The translations under genes and the position numbers were made by a program. Positions 1 through 6,207 of a stretch of DNA of 20,518 bases are shown here, piece after piece; within the stretch, counting starts at the first letter, position 1; each line of letters opens with the position of its first letter. The notes beneath the pieces were generated by a model. That model saw only the letters and a list, made by a program, of their open reading frames with translations. It was not told the origin of the DNA and ran no database searches. Source of the DNA: an uncultured Oscillospiraceae bacterium (GTDB taxonomy: Bacteria > Bacillota > Clostridia > Oscillospirales > Acutalibacteraceae); assembly GCA_902490145.1 (NCBI GenBank), contig CABUCT010000007.1, positions 1 through 20,518 of the forward strand. Reading direction: 5' to 3'.

Positions 1-1249
1 AGCATTGGGCCATGAGAATGTTATGATGCCGATGTTTATTCCCGAAAGCCTTCTTCAAAGAGAAAAAGATCATGTGGAAGGATTTGCTCCTGAGGTCGCT
101 TGGGTCACACACGGAGGAAATGAAAAGCTTGCAGAAAGATTGTGTGTTCGGCCGACCTCTGAAACTCTTTTTTGCGAACATTATGCTAATATTATTCATT
201 CGTATAGAGATTTGCCAAAACTCTATAATCAGTGGTGCTCAGTTGTTCGTTGGGAAAAAACTACACGTCCTTTCCTTCGCACAACCGAATTTTTGTGGCA
301 AGAAGGGCATACTATGCACGAGACTGCAGAAGAAGCCAAAATGGAAACCGAGCAGATGCTGAACGTTTATGCCGACTTTTGTCGAGATTCATTGGCGATT
401 TCGGTGGTAAAAGGTCAAAAAACAAATAAGGAAAAATTTGCCGGAGCTGAGGCAACATACACAATAGAAGCTATGATGCATGATGGAAAAGCACTTCAAA
501 GCGGAACCAGTCATTATTTTGGAGATGGATTTGCACGTGCTTTCGGAATACAGTTTCTTGACCGCCAAAATAAGCTTCAATTTCCGTATCAGACCTCGTG
601 GGGAATGTCCACTCGTATAATAGGTGCAATTATTATGACACATGGTGATGATAACGGGCTTGTTCTTCCCCCGGCAGTTGCACCCATACAGCTAATTATT
701 ATTCCTATTGCTTCTCATAAACCCGGAGTTATTGAAAAAGCTGAGCAAATTCAAAATCGTCTTTCTTCTGTATGCAGAGTTAAAACCGACAGCAGCGATA
801 ATTCACCCGGTTGGAAGTTTGCAGAATATGAAATGAAGGGTGTTCCGCTTCGTTTGGAAATCGGTCCGAGAGATATTGAAAATAACTGTTGTATTATTGC
901 AAGAAGAGATAACGGTGAAAAGGTTACTGTTTCTTTGGACAATATTGAAGAGGAAATTCCGCGTATGTTAAAAGCAGTTCACAACGGAATGCTCGAAAAA
1001 GCAGAAAAACGCCGTGAATCAATGACTTATGATGCACATAATATGGATGAAATGATTGATATTGCGGAAAATCATCCCGGTCTTGTAAGAGCTATGTGGT
1101 GCGGAGATTTATCATGCGAAGAAGCTGTGAAAGAAAAAGCAGGTCTCACATCACGGTGTATTCCGTTTGATCAAGAAGAAATTTCTGATAAATGTGTTTG
1201 CTGCGGAAAACCTGCAAAACATATGCTTTATTGGGGTAAACAGTATTAA
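1..1249 (+). CDS. proS: Prolyl-tRNA synthetase, archaeal/eukaryotic-like type (3' part, cut by window start)
   Basis: Cytoplasmic class II aminoacyl-tRNA synthetase that charges tRNA-Pro with proline. The reading frame is open to the left edge (first full codon at base 2), and the first visible residues, GHENVMMPMFIPESLL, are internal to the family, so the TTG at base 5 is not the true start. About 60 N-terminal residues are missing if the family length of about 475-480 holds. Motif 2 is seen as RWEKTTRPFLRTTEFLWQEG and motif 3 as GMSTRIIGAIIMTHGDDNG. The anticodon-binding domain follows. The tail has a Cys-rich zinc-type module (RCIPF, then CVCCGK) and ends in the terminal Tyr typical of the short archaeal-like ProRS rather than the longer E. 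coli type with its editing insertion. The unknown gene downstream starts 24 nt after the stop and is probably cotranscribed. Confidence 0.95.
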   Translation, partial: ALGHENVMMPMFIPESLLQREKDHVEGFAPEVAWVTHGGNEKLAERLCVRPTSETLFCEHYANIIHSYRDLPKLYNQWCSVVRWEKTTRPFLRTTEFLWQEGHTMHETAEEAKMETEQMLNVYADFCRDSLAISVVKGQKTNKEKFAGAEATYTIEAMMHDGKALQSGTSHYFGDGFARAFGIQFLDRQNKLQFPYQTSWGMSTRIIGAIIMTHGDDNGLVLPPAVAPIQLIIIPIASHKPGVIEKAEQIQNRLSSVCRVKTDSSDNSPGWKFAEYEMKGVPLRLEIGPRDIENNCCIIARRDNGEKVTVSLDNIEEEIPRMLKAVHNGMLEKAEKRRESMTYDAHNMDEMIDIAENHPGLVRAMWCGDLSCEEAVKEKAGLTSRCIPFDQEEISDKCVCCGKPAKHMLYWGKQY

Positions 1250-1273
1250 TTTAAGTCAGGAGTGTGTTATTCC

Positions 1274-1915
1274 TTGAACAATATTTCAAAGATTATTGTT
1301 GCTATTTTATGTATTTTGTGTTTGTCTGTTTCAATTGCAATATGCGGTATTGCAGAGCCTGACAATGAGTCAATAGACTCAGCTGTCTCATCTGAAGTTG
1401 ATTCAAGTTCATTAGAATCATACGAGTCTGAAATGTCATCTGCTGAAGAGGAATCAAGTTCTGAAATTGTTTCTAAAATCTCAAGTTCAGATGATGTTAA
1501 AATAAGTAAACCCGAATCCACATCAAAAGTTGTTTCAACTACAAGCATTGAGGAACCGGCAGCTGCTCCCGATGAGACCGAGCAAAAAAACAATGATGAG
1601 CATATTGGATCAACATCAAAAACTTCTTCGCAGGAAAGAGTAAAGAAGAGTGTTAACTCCGGCGATTCTGAAGCTGAATCTGTTGATGAAGATGAAAGCA
1701 AAAATAAAAAGGGTGAGTCTGCTATTACCACTATTGCCCGTATTTTTATTTTTGTTCCGATACTTTTAGGTCTTTTATGTATTTTCTTCCTTATTCGATT
1801 TAATTTACTTTCGTCAAAGGCAAGAAAAGAATTTCCGGAAGACGGACAAGTTTCACTTTCAAGCTTTGCCACAAAAAATAAAAAAGATACTAAAAAAGGA
1901 AACGGCAAACACTGA
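1274..1915 (+). CDS. Unknown Ser-rich bitopic membrane protein
   Basis: No family recognised. A hydrophobic N-terminal segment (about residues 5-26, IVAILCILCLSVSIAICGIA) looks like a signal peptide or anchor. Then come about 120 residues of low-complexity Ser/Glu/Asp-rich sequence, a second hydrophobic helix (about residues 152-178, with IFIFVPILLGLLCIFFLI), and a basic Lys-rich tail. Inferred topology: an acidic extracytoplasmic stalk tethered by the C-terminal helix, with the tail in the cytoplasm. There is no LPxTG sorting signal and no lipobox (the residue before the Cys is Ile). Start choice: the frame is open from a GTG at 1262, but that codon overlaps the Shine-Dalgarno AGGAG (1258-1262). 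The TTG at 1274, 11 nt behind it, is the better start and gives 213 residues. A strong terminator follows. Confidence 0.7.
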   Translation: MNNISKIIVAILCILCLSVSIAICGIAEPDNESIDSAVSSEVDSSSLESYESEMSSAEEESSSEIVSKISSSDDVKISKPESTSKVVSTTSIEEPAAAPDETEQKNNDEHIGSTSKTSSQERVKKSVNSGDSEAESVDEDESKNKKGESAITTIARIFIFVPILLGLLCIFFLIRFNLLSSKARKEFPEDGQVSLSSFATKNKKDTKKGNGKH

Positions 1916-1934
1916 TTATAAAAATAATATTATT

Positions 1935-1966
1935 AAACCGAGATGCATTATGCATCTCGGTTTTTT
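1935..1966 (+). terminator. Strong intrinsic terminator after the Ser-rich protein gene
   Basis: Perfect 12-bp stem AACCGAGATGCA (1936-1947), loop TTA, TGCATCTCGGTT (1951-1962), running into a T-tract TTTTTT (1961-1966). It begins 20 nt after the stop codon at 1915 and closes the proS transcription unit. Confidence 0.93.
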
Positions 1967-2403
1967 GTTGATATGCAATTCTTGTATTTGCCGAGAGAAG
2001 TATCTCGTAAAAAGCTTTAGCTTCAAGATTTGAGAGAAGCGAGCATTGGAAAAGATACTAAATAACTTAATTGGATTTTAAATGATCCTTTTAAGAGTGA
2101 CAGTACAGTGAATGCAAATGAAAGAATTTTTTTAGTGAGTCACTAATGCTTGTCTATACGATGCCTTTTTTGTTCTATTTAATTCCTCTGATAGGTGGAG
2201 ATTTTGATTTGGCCTTTATGCATGGATTATATGTGATAAAAAAGCAAGGCTTACATAATATCAGAAATCCGTAATTAATTTATCATATAAATCTTAAAAT
2301 ATGATTTATATTTAAGTTTGAAAATTAAATTTAGGCAAAAAAAAACACCGAAAAGATATAAAATCTAATCGATGCAAGGATGATATAAAGTTCCATAATA
2401 AAA
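1967..2403. other. 437-nt AT-rich spacer without a convincing gene
   Basis: No reading frame here has both a plausible start with a ribosome binding site and recognisable protein content; the longest small frame (2146-2274, 42 codons) has no Shine-Dalgarno. Structures seen: a perfect 15-nt odd palindrome TTAGTGAGTCACTAA (2132-2146), an AT-only-like inverted repeat ATATAAATC/GATTTATAT (2285-2293/2303-2311), and an A9 run (2338-2346) that reads as a T-run for transcripts leaving the minus-strand abrB-like gene, though without a clear GC stem. The region may be a decayed gene or an untranslated RNA, but nothing in it decides this. Confidence 0.6.
2132..2146. repeat. 15-nt perfect palindrome
   Basis: TTAGTGA-G-TCACTAA, with 7-bp perfect arms around a central G, in otherwise AT-rich noncoding DNA. 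The geometry resembles a binding site for a dimeric regulator, but no promoter or gene it would serve is evident. Confidence 0.4.
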
Positions 2404-2661
2404 TTAGTTTTTTGAACTTTCTTCTGCCAATTCCTTAAGGCAATCAACGCAAATATTGCGACCCTTATATACTCTTATGTTTTTGGCATTTTGGCAAAAT
2501 ATACATGAGGGCTCATATTTCTTAAGGACAATGGTATTTTCATCCACAAAAATTTCCAGACCATCGACATTCTCTTTGAGCTCGAATAAACGTCTAATCT
2601 CCTTGGGTATAACAATTCTTCCGAGATCATCAATCTTTCTTACGATGCCTGTTGACTTCAT
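2404..2661 (-). CDS. abrB: AbrB/SpoVT-family transcriptional regulator with C-terminal CxxC pair
   Basis: DNA-binding transition-state regulator of the AbrB family, 85 residues. The N-terminus MKSTGIVRKIDDLGRIVIPK is nearly that of Bacillus AbrB and forms the swapped-hairpin AbrB fold (about residues 1-48), ending IVLKKYEP. Unlike Bacillus AbrB, the C-terminal part has two CxxC motifs (C53/C56 and C71/C74), a likely zinc knuckle known from clostridial members. The start is set at 2661: AAGGAAG lies about 12 nt upstream, and an in-frame ATG at 2724 is rejected because it falls inside the promoter spacer. The gene is divergent from spmA and the spoIIIA genes. In Bacillus, AbrB represses stationary-phase and sporulation functions; a similar role here is inference. 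The symbol is by family and does not prove orthology. Confidence 0.9.
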   Translation of the reverse strand: MKSTGIVRKIDDLGRIVIPKEIRRLFELKENVDGLEIFVDENTIVLKKYEPSCIFCQNAKNIRVYKGRNICVDCLKELAEESSKN

Positions 2662-2712
2662 AATAACATACACTTCCTTAGACAAAAATATCAGATTTTC
2701 AAGTCCAATATC

Positions 2713-2741
2713 ATAATAAGTCAAGATGAGACAAATGTCAA
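2713..2741 (-). promoter_or_regulatory. Sigma-A promoter of the abrB-like gene
   Basis: On the minus strand, -35 TTGACA (2741-2736, perfect consensus), a 17-nt spacer and -10 TATTAT (2718-2713, 5 of 6). Predicted start of transcription is near 2706, giving a leader of about 45 nt before the ATG at 2661. The left arm of a 9-bp inverted repeat (2728-2736) touches the -35. Confidence 0.85.
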
Positions 2742-2788
2742 CAACAAATTGCGGAAAAAAGAAACAATAAATTAACGAAATTTGTCTC
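2728..2788. repeat. Spaced 9-bp inverted repeat in the abrB-spmA intergenic region
   Basis: GAGACAAAT (2728-2736) and ATTTGTCTC (2780-2788) are perfect inverted repeats separated by 43 nt. The left arm lies across the upstream edge of the spacer and the last base of the abrB -35. Such paired half-sites could bind a regulator, possibly AbrB itself; function is inference. Confidence 0.45.
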
Positions 2789-2797
2789 TAATTATTG

Positions 2798-2813
2798 TTG
2801 TAATTAACTACAA
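2798..2813. promoter_or_regulatory. Candidate operator, 16-nt near-palindrome
   Basis: TTGTAATTAACTACAA is palindromic except for one mismatched pair (A at 2803 against C at 2808). It lies upstream of the spmA promoter and about 57 nt beyond the abrB -35. It resembles a dimeric repressor site; no known consensus is matched with confidence. Confidence 0.3.
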
Positions 2814-2929
2814 ATTGTTATGGAGTGCCAAAATTTGAAAATATAAATAGTTAAAAAGCCTTGAGCTAATGCGGTTTTTCGACATTTTTAGAACTTTTTC
2901 GCATAAACCAAATACATAATTTTACAATG

Positions 2930-2958
2930 TTGTATTTTGTTTGTTTTAAGCATATAAT
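2930..2958 (+). promoter_or_regulatory. Candidate sigma-E-type promoter of spmAB
   Basis: -35-like TTGTATT (2930-2936), 14-nt spacer, -10 CATATAAT (2951-2958), one base from the sigma-E -10 consensus CATACAnT. The same DNA also reads as a weak sigma-A promoter (TTGTAT, 17 nt, TATAAT), so the sigma factor is not settled. In B. subtilis spmAB are mother-cell sigma-E genes. Predicted leader is about 24 nt; the spmA start has GGAGG at 2981-2985. Confidence 0.55.
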
Positions 2959-2988
2959 ATATAAATTTTTTTGTAGAGAGGGAGGACT

Positions 2989-3576
2989 ATGCTGAATTTT
3001 GTATGGGCAGGGATAATGGTTTTGGCAGTTATAACCGGAATGATAACAGGGAGGACTTCGGAAGTGTCGCAAGCGATGTTTAGCGGTGCTGAAAATGGAA
3101 TCGAGATTTTTTTGGTACTTTTAGGAATGATGTGCTTATGGAGCGGTATAACGGAGATTGCTGTATCAAGTGGATTTTCTAAAAAATTCAGCAAACTGTT
3201 ATCCCCGTTTTTATGTTTTATTTTTCCGGGACTAAAAAAAGATTCCAAAGCATTTGAGGCAATATCGCTTAATGTTGCTGCTAATATATTTGGTTTGGGC
3301 AATGCTGCAACACCTTTAGGACTTAAAGCAATAAAAGAACTTGATAAATTAAACGGATTCAGTGAAACGGCGGATAATAATATGGTTACTTTTGTGGTAT
3401 TAAACTCGGTGTCAATTCAATTAATACCTACCGGTGTTGCGGCTATGCGTACAAGATTCGGAGCAGTTCAGTCAATGGATATTATTCCTGCGGTTTGGAT
3501 TGCTTCATTAGCGTCACTAGCAGTAGCAATATTTTTGTCACTTATTATTCCAAAATTAGAAAGGCGTAAAATATGA
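2989..3576 (+). CDS. spmA: Spore maturation protein A
   Basis: Integral membrane protein of the nucleoside-recognition (Gate) family, needed with SpmB for spore core dehydration in Bacillus and Clostridium. Its 195 residues are the usual length. Hydrophobic segments lie at about residues 1-20, 37-59, 91-105, 132-152 and 165-188. The hallmark stretch ANIFGLGNAATPLGLKA is at about residues 98-114. The start ATG follows GAGAGGGAGG, with GGAGG 3 nt away, and the protein begins with a typical membrane segment MLNFVWAGIMV. It overlaps spmB by 4 nt (ATGA), indicating translational coupling. Expression is probably in the mother cell, judged from the promoter upstream. Confidence 0.95.
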   Translation: MLNFVWAGIMVLAVITGMITGRTSEVSQAMFSGAENGIEIFLVLLGMMCLWSGITEIAVSSGFSKKFSKLLSPFLCFIFPGLKKDSKAFEAISLNVAANIFGLGNAATPLGLKAIKELDKLNGFSETADNNMVTFVVLNSVSIQLIPTGVAAMRTRFGAVQSMDIIPAVWIASLASLAVAIFLSLIIPKLERRKI

Positions 3577-4106
3577 CATTTTTAATTTCTGCGGGAACAT
3601 ACTTTATGCCACTGCTTGCTGCTGTAATTATTACCAGCGGATTAATAAATAAGCAACCTGTTTTTGATAAGTTTGTGTTGGGAGCAAAGGACGGTATTCA
3701 AACAGCGTTAAAAATATTGCCGTCGATACTCGGACTTGTTACTGCAGTGGAAATGTTTAAGGCTTCGGGAGCACTGGATATTATCAGTAATATTCTTTCT
3801 CCTGTGGGAAATTTACTTGGTATACCGTCATCGGTTCTGCCTCTTGCACTTATACATCCTGTTTCGGGAAGCGGAGCAACGGCTATATTAAATTCAATAC
3901 TTTCTGATTACGGTCCCGATTCATTTGCGGGTAGGGTAGCATCGGTAATATGCGGATCAGGCGAAACTACGTTTTATGCTATAATGATATATTTTGGTGC
4001 AACAGGCGTGAAGAAAATACGACATACAATTTTTGCAGCGGTGATTGCGGATTTTGTGGCAGCAATAGTAAGTGCATATGCCGTTAAATTGTTTTTTGGG
4101 TCATAA
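3573..4106 (+). CDS. spmB: Spore maturation protein B
   Basis: Partner of SpmA in spore core dehydration, a 177-residue integral membrane protein of the same Gate superfamily and the usual size. Recognisable stretches are LALIHPVSGSGATA (about residues 91-104) and CGSGETTFYAIMIYFGATG (about residues 127-145), which are characteristic of SpmB. It starts inside the spmA stop codon (ATGA overlap) and ends 52 nt before spoIIIAA. No hairpin terminator is seen in that gap, so readthrough into the spoIIIA operon is possible in addition to the promoter there. Confidence 0.95.
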   Translation: MTFLISAGTYFMPLLAAVIITSGLINKQPVFDKFVLGAKDGIQTALKILPSILGLVTAVEMFKASGALDIISNILSPVGNLLGIPSSVLPLALIHPVSGSGATAILNSILSDYGPDSFAGRVASVICGSGETTFYAIMIYFGATGVKKIRHTIFAAVIADFVAAIVSAYAVKLFFGS

Positions 4107-4129
4107 TACAGGACAAACTTACATAGATT
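4101..4129 (+). promoter_or_regulatory. Candidate sigma-E promoter of the spoIIIA operon
   Basis: -35-like TCATAAT (4101-4107), 14-nt spacer, -10 CATAGATT (4122-4129); against the B. subtilis sigma-E consensus (kmATAtt, CATACAnT) only one position in each box deviates. The -35 overlaps the last codons of spmB. In B. subtilis the spoIIIA operon is driven by sigma-E in the mother cell. Predicted leader is about 23 nt, with the spoIIIAA Shine-Dalgarno GAGGA at 4146-4150. Confidence 0.62.
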
Positions 4130-4158
4130 TATTATGAACTGAAACGAGGAATGATAAT

Positions 4159-5193
4159 ATGGAAAACTTAATAAAACGGTTTGATGAAGCAATACGTTAT
4201 TTGTCACCTGCTATTAAAGAATATTTGTTAAATCTTTCTGATGAGTTAAAAAAGGAAATTTGTGAGATAAGATTGAGAAATGAAAAACAGATTATGCTTA
4301 TAACCTCTGAAGGAGAACCGTTATTTTTGTGCAGAAACGGCGGTGTTTCAAAAGTTTTTTCAGAAAATCTTGTAATCTGCTCATCTGAGGAACTTAATGC
4401 TTGTTTCCAAAATATGTGTAACTATTCAGTACACACTCATCAGAAGGAGATTAATGACGGATACATATGCTTAAAAGGCGGACATAGAGCAGGAATTGCA
4501 GGATTCGGAGTAATTCATAACGGAGAAGTTATTTCGGTCAAAGATATTTCATCCATAAATTTGAGAATAGCAAAACAGGTTTTTGGTGTTTCAGATATTT
4601 TGAAGAGTTATTTTTCGGTAAGAGCTGAAGGAATGTTAATTGCAGGGAAGCCTTTTAGCGGAAAAACAACCCTCTTGCGTGATCTTGTAAGACAGTTATC
4701 AAATGGTACGACAGGAAAGATGTATAGAGTTCTTCTGGCCGACGAGAGGGGAGAAATTGCGGCAATGAATAATGGAAGTCCGGGAAATGATATAGGTTAT
4801 AATTGTGACGTTATTTGCGGTTTCCCAAAATCACGTGCTATTGAAATGGGCGTAAGAAGTTTGTCACCTGAAATTGTAGTATGCGATGAGATTGGTTCTG
4901 AAGCAGAGGCTAAATCAATAAAATATGCATTACGATGCGGTGCAGTTCCGATAGCTACCGTTCATGCATCAAATCGTAGCGAACTTTTATCTAAAAAAAA
5001 TATAGCAGACATGATAAAAGACGGTGTATTCAAATACGTTGTTTTTTTGGAGTCACGAGGAAAAATCGAGGAGATTGTAAAAGCAAATGAGTTTTTTAAT
5101 GAAAATACTTGGAATAATCTTTGCCTCAATGACGTTTGTGTCGATAGGAATTGTATATTCACAAAGGTTAAAGAACCGTTGCATACAGCTTAA
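4159..5193 (+). CDS. spoIIIAA: Stage III sporulation protein AA, secretion-type ATPase
   Basis: Mother-cell ATPase of the SpoIIIA-SpoIIQ channel, related to type II/IV secretion ATPases. Walker A is GKPFSGKT (residues 163-170); ADERGE at 194-199 and a Walker B IVVCDEIG at 239-246 follow, then an ATVHA stretch (266-270) typical of these ATPases. With 344 residues it is longer than the B. subtilis protein (about 307). The extra length is the C-terminal tail: residues 310-344 are encoded in the 107 nt that also encode the start of spoIIIAB in the +1 frame. The tail (after about KANEFF) has no obvious family resemblance and may be nonconserved. First gene of the spoIIIA operon. Confidence 0.95.
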   Translation: MENLIKRFDEAIRYLSPAIKEYLLNLSDELKKEICEIRLRNEKQIMLITSEGEPLFLCRNGGVSKVFSENLVICSSEELNACFQNMCNYSVHTHQKEINDGYICLKGGHRAGIAGFGVIHNGEVISVKDISSINLRIAKQVFGVSDILKSYFSVRAEGMLIAGKPFSGKTTLLRDLVRQLSNGTTGKMYRVLLADERGEIAAMNNGSPGNDIGYNCDVICGFPKSRAIEMGVRSLSPEIVVCDEIGSEAEAKSIKYALRCGAVPIATVHASNRSELLSKKNIADMIKDGVFKYVVFLESRGKIEEIVKANEFFNENTWNNLCLNDVCVDRNCIFTKVKEPLHTA

Positions 5194-5608
5194 ATCAGCA
5201 GTAGCATTTGTGGAAAGAATCGAGTCTGAGATGCGTTACACAATGGATTCATGTGAAAAAATAATCGAACGGATTTCAAAAGATGACAGATATAAAAATT
5301 TGAATTTTATTTATGAATTCTTGAATGATTTTAATTCCTTCACATCATTTGAGCAAAGATTTAAGCAAGCGATAAACAAAGAACAGGAGCGAATGAGTTT
5401 AAATGAATCGGATATAGAGCTTATTAAAGAATTCAGCAGTAACATGGGAACTACCGATATAGAGGGACAGATAAATAACTGCCATATGTATGCAAAGTTA
5501 CTCAAATCTGCTTTAAACGAAGCCGAGGAAGAGCGTAATGAAAAAAGCCGATTGTACTGTTCATTGTCGGTAATGGCGGCAGCGGCATTTTCAGTAATTA
5601 TAATATAG
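5087..5608 (+). CDS. spoIIIAB: Stage III sporulation protein AB
   Basis: Component of the mother-cell SpoIIIA complex, related to GspF-type secretion proteins. 173 residues, about the Bacillus length (171). An N-terminal membrane helix (ILGIIFASMTFVSIGIVYSQ) is followed by a mainly helical domain and a hydrophobic C-terminus (SLSVMAAAAFSVIII). Start: the ATG at 5087 has GAGGAG 13 nt upstream; a second in-frame ATG at 5099 gives a family-like MKILGIIF start but has no good Shine-Dalgarno. Either start lies inside spoIIIAA, an unusually long overlap (107 or 95 nt). It ends 13 nt before spoIIIAC. Confidence 0.9.
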   Translation: MSFLMKILGIIFASMTFVSIGIVYSQRLKNRCIQLKSAVAFVERIESEMRYTMDSCEKIIERISKDDRYKNLNFIYEFLNDFNSFTSFEQRFKQAINKEQERMSLNESDIELIKEFSSNMGTTDIEGQINNCHMYAKLLKSALNEAEEERNEKSRLYCSLSVMAAAAFSVIII

Positions 5609-5621
5609 GAACGGTGAAAAG

Positions 5622-5816
5622 ATGGAAGTCGATCTTATTTTTAAAATTGCAGCAATCGGAATAATAGTGGCGATTTTAAATCAATTGTTAATTCGTTCCG
5701 GTCGTGAGGAACAGGCTATGATGACCACTATTGCCGGTCTTATAGTGGTACTTCTTATGCTGATTGATCAAATATCAGTTTTATTCAGTACCATTAAGTC
5801 GGTATTTGGATTATGA
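5622..5816 (+). CDS. spoIIIAC: Stage III sporulation protein AC
   Basis: Small integral membrane component of the SpoIIIA channel, 64 residues (about 68 in B. subtilis). Two hydrophobic helices (about residues 5-22 and 33-60) are separated by a short polar turn RSGREEQAMM. Position in the operon and size identify it together with the sequence. It overlaps spoIIIAD by ATGA. Confidence 0.92.
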   Translation: MEVDLIFKIAAIGIIVAILNQLLIRSGREEQAMMTTIAGLIVVLLMLIDQISVLFSTIKSVFGL

Positions 5817-6196
5817 ATGTATTCACAATATCTGCTATTGGGATCATAACGGCTTTGTCGGCAATTCTTCTTAAAAAGGATAATCCGTCATTGTCGATAT
5901 GCATATCAATTTGCGGAGGATGTATTTTACTTTTAATGTGTCTTGCTCCTTTAAAAACAATCTTCACTGAAATTCGGGAAGTAATAAATCGTACCGAGAT
6001 GGAGGCAGAATGGTTTGTTTTGCTGCTTAAATCTCTTGGAATGTGCTATATAACGCAGTTTTCCTGTGATTGCTGCAAGGATGCAGGTGAAACAGCATTA
6101 GCAGGAAGAATAGAACTGGCAGGCAAAATTGCAATTATATTTATGTGCCTTCCGCTTTTTAAAAATATAGTAACGGCAGTTTTAAAATTTGTTTGA
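5813..6196 (+). CDS. spoIIIAD: Stage III sporulation protein AD
   Basis: Integral membrane component of the SpoIIIA channel, 127 residues (133 in B. subtilis). Hydrophobic helices lie at about residues 2-20, 28-50 and 106-120. The central stretch with CYITQFSCDCCKDAGETALA is the most conserved part of the family. It is coupled to spoIIIAC by a 4-nt overlap and its stop lies just before the Shine-Dalgarno of spoIIIAE. Confidence 0.92.
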   Translation: MNVFTISAIGIITALSAILLKKDNPSLSICISICGGCILLLMCLAPLKTIFTEIREVINRTEMEAEWFVLLLKSLGMCYITQFSCDCCKDAGETALAGRIELAGKIAIIFMCLPLFKNIVTAVLKFV

Positions 6197-6207
6197 GGAT
6201 AATAAAT

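Noticed and set aside
5..7. TTG at base 5 as the start of proS
   Set aside because: The frame is open to the window edge and the residues there are internal to the prolyl-tRNA synthetase fold.
1267..1908. 213-codon open frame on the minus strand opposite the Ser-rich protein gene
   Set aside because: It mirrors the plus-strand gene almost exactly, has no good ribosome binding site or promoter, and its openness follows from the biased Ser/Glu codons of the opposite strand.
2146..2274. 42-codon frame beginning MLVYTMPFLFYLIPLIGGDF in the 437-nt spacer
   Set aside because: No Shine-Dalgarno, start codon inside a palindrome, no recognisable family; could be chance in AT-rich DNA.
2285..2311. 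Inverted repeat ATATAAATC/GATTTATAT as a terminator
   Set aside because: The stem is almost only A-T pairs and lies more than 90 nt past the abrB stop; unlikely to terminate well.
2662..2724. Upstream in-frame ATG (2724) for the AbrB-like gene
   Set aside because: It lies within the spacer of the TTGACA/TATTAT promoter, and AbrB homology begins at MKSTGIVRK encoded from 2661.
2866..3302. Minus-strand open frames opposite spmA
   Set aside because: Antisense shadows of a strongly supported gene, without start signals or family features.
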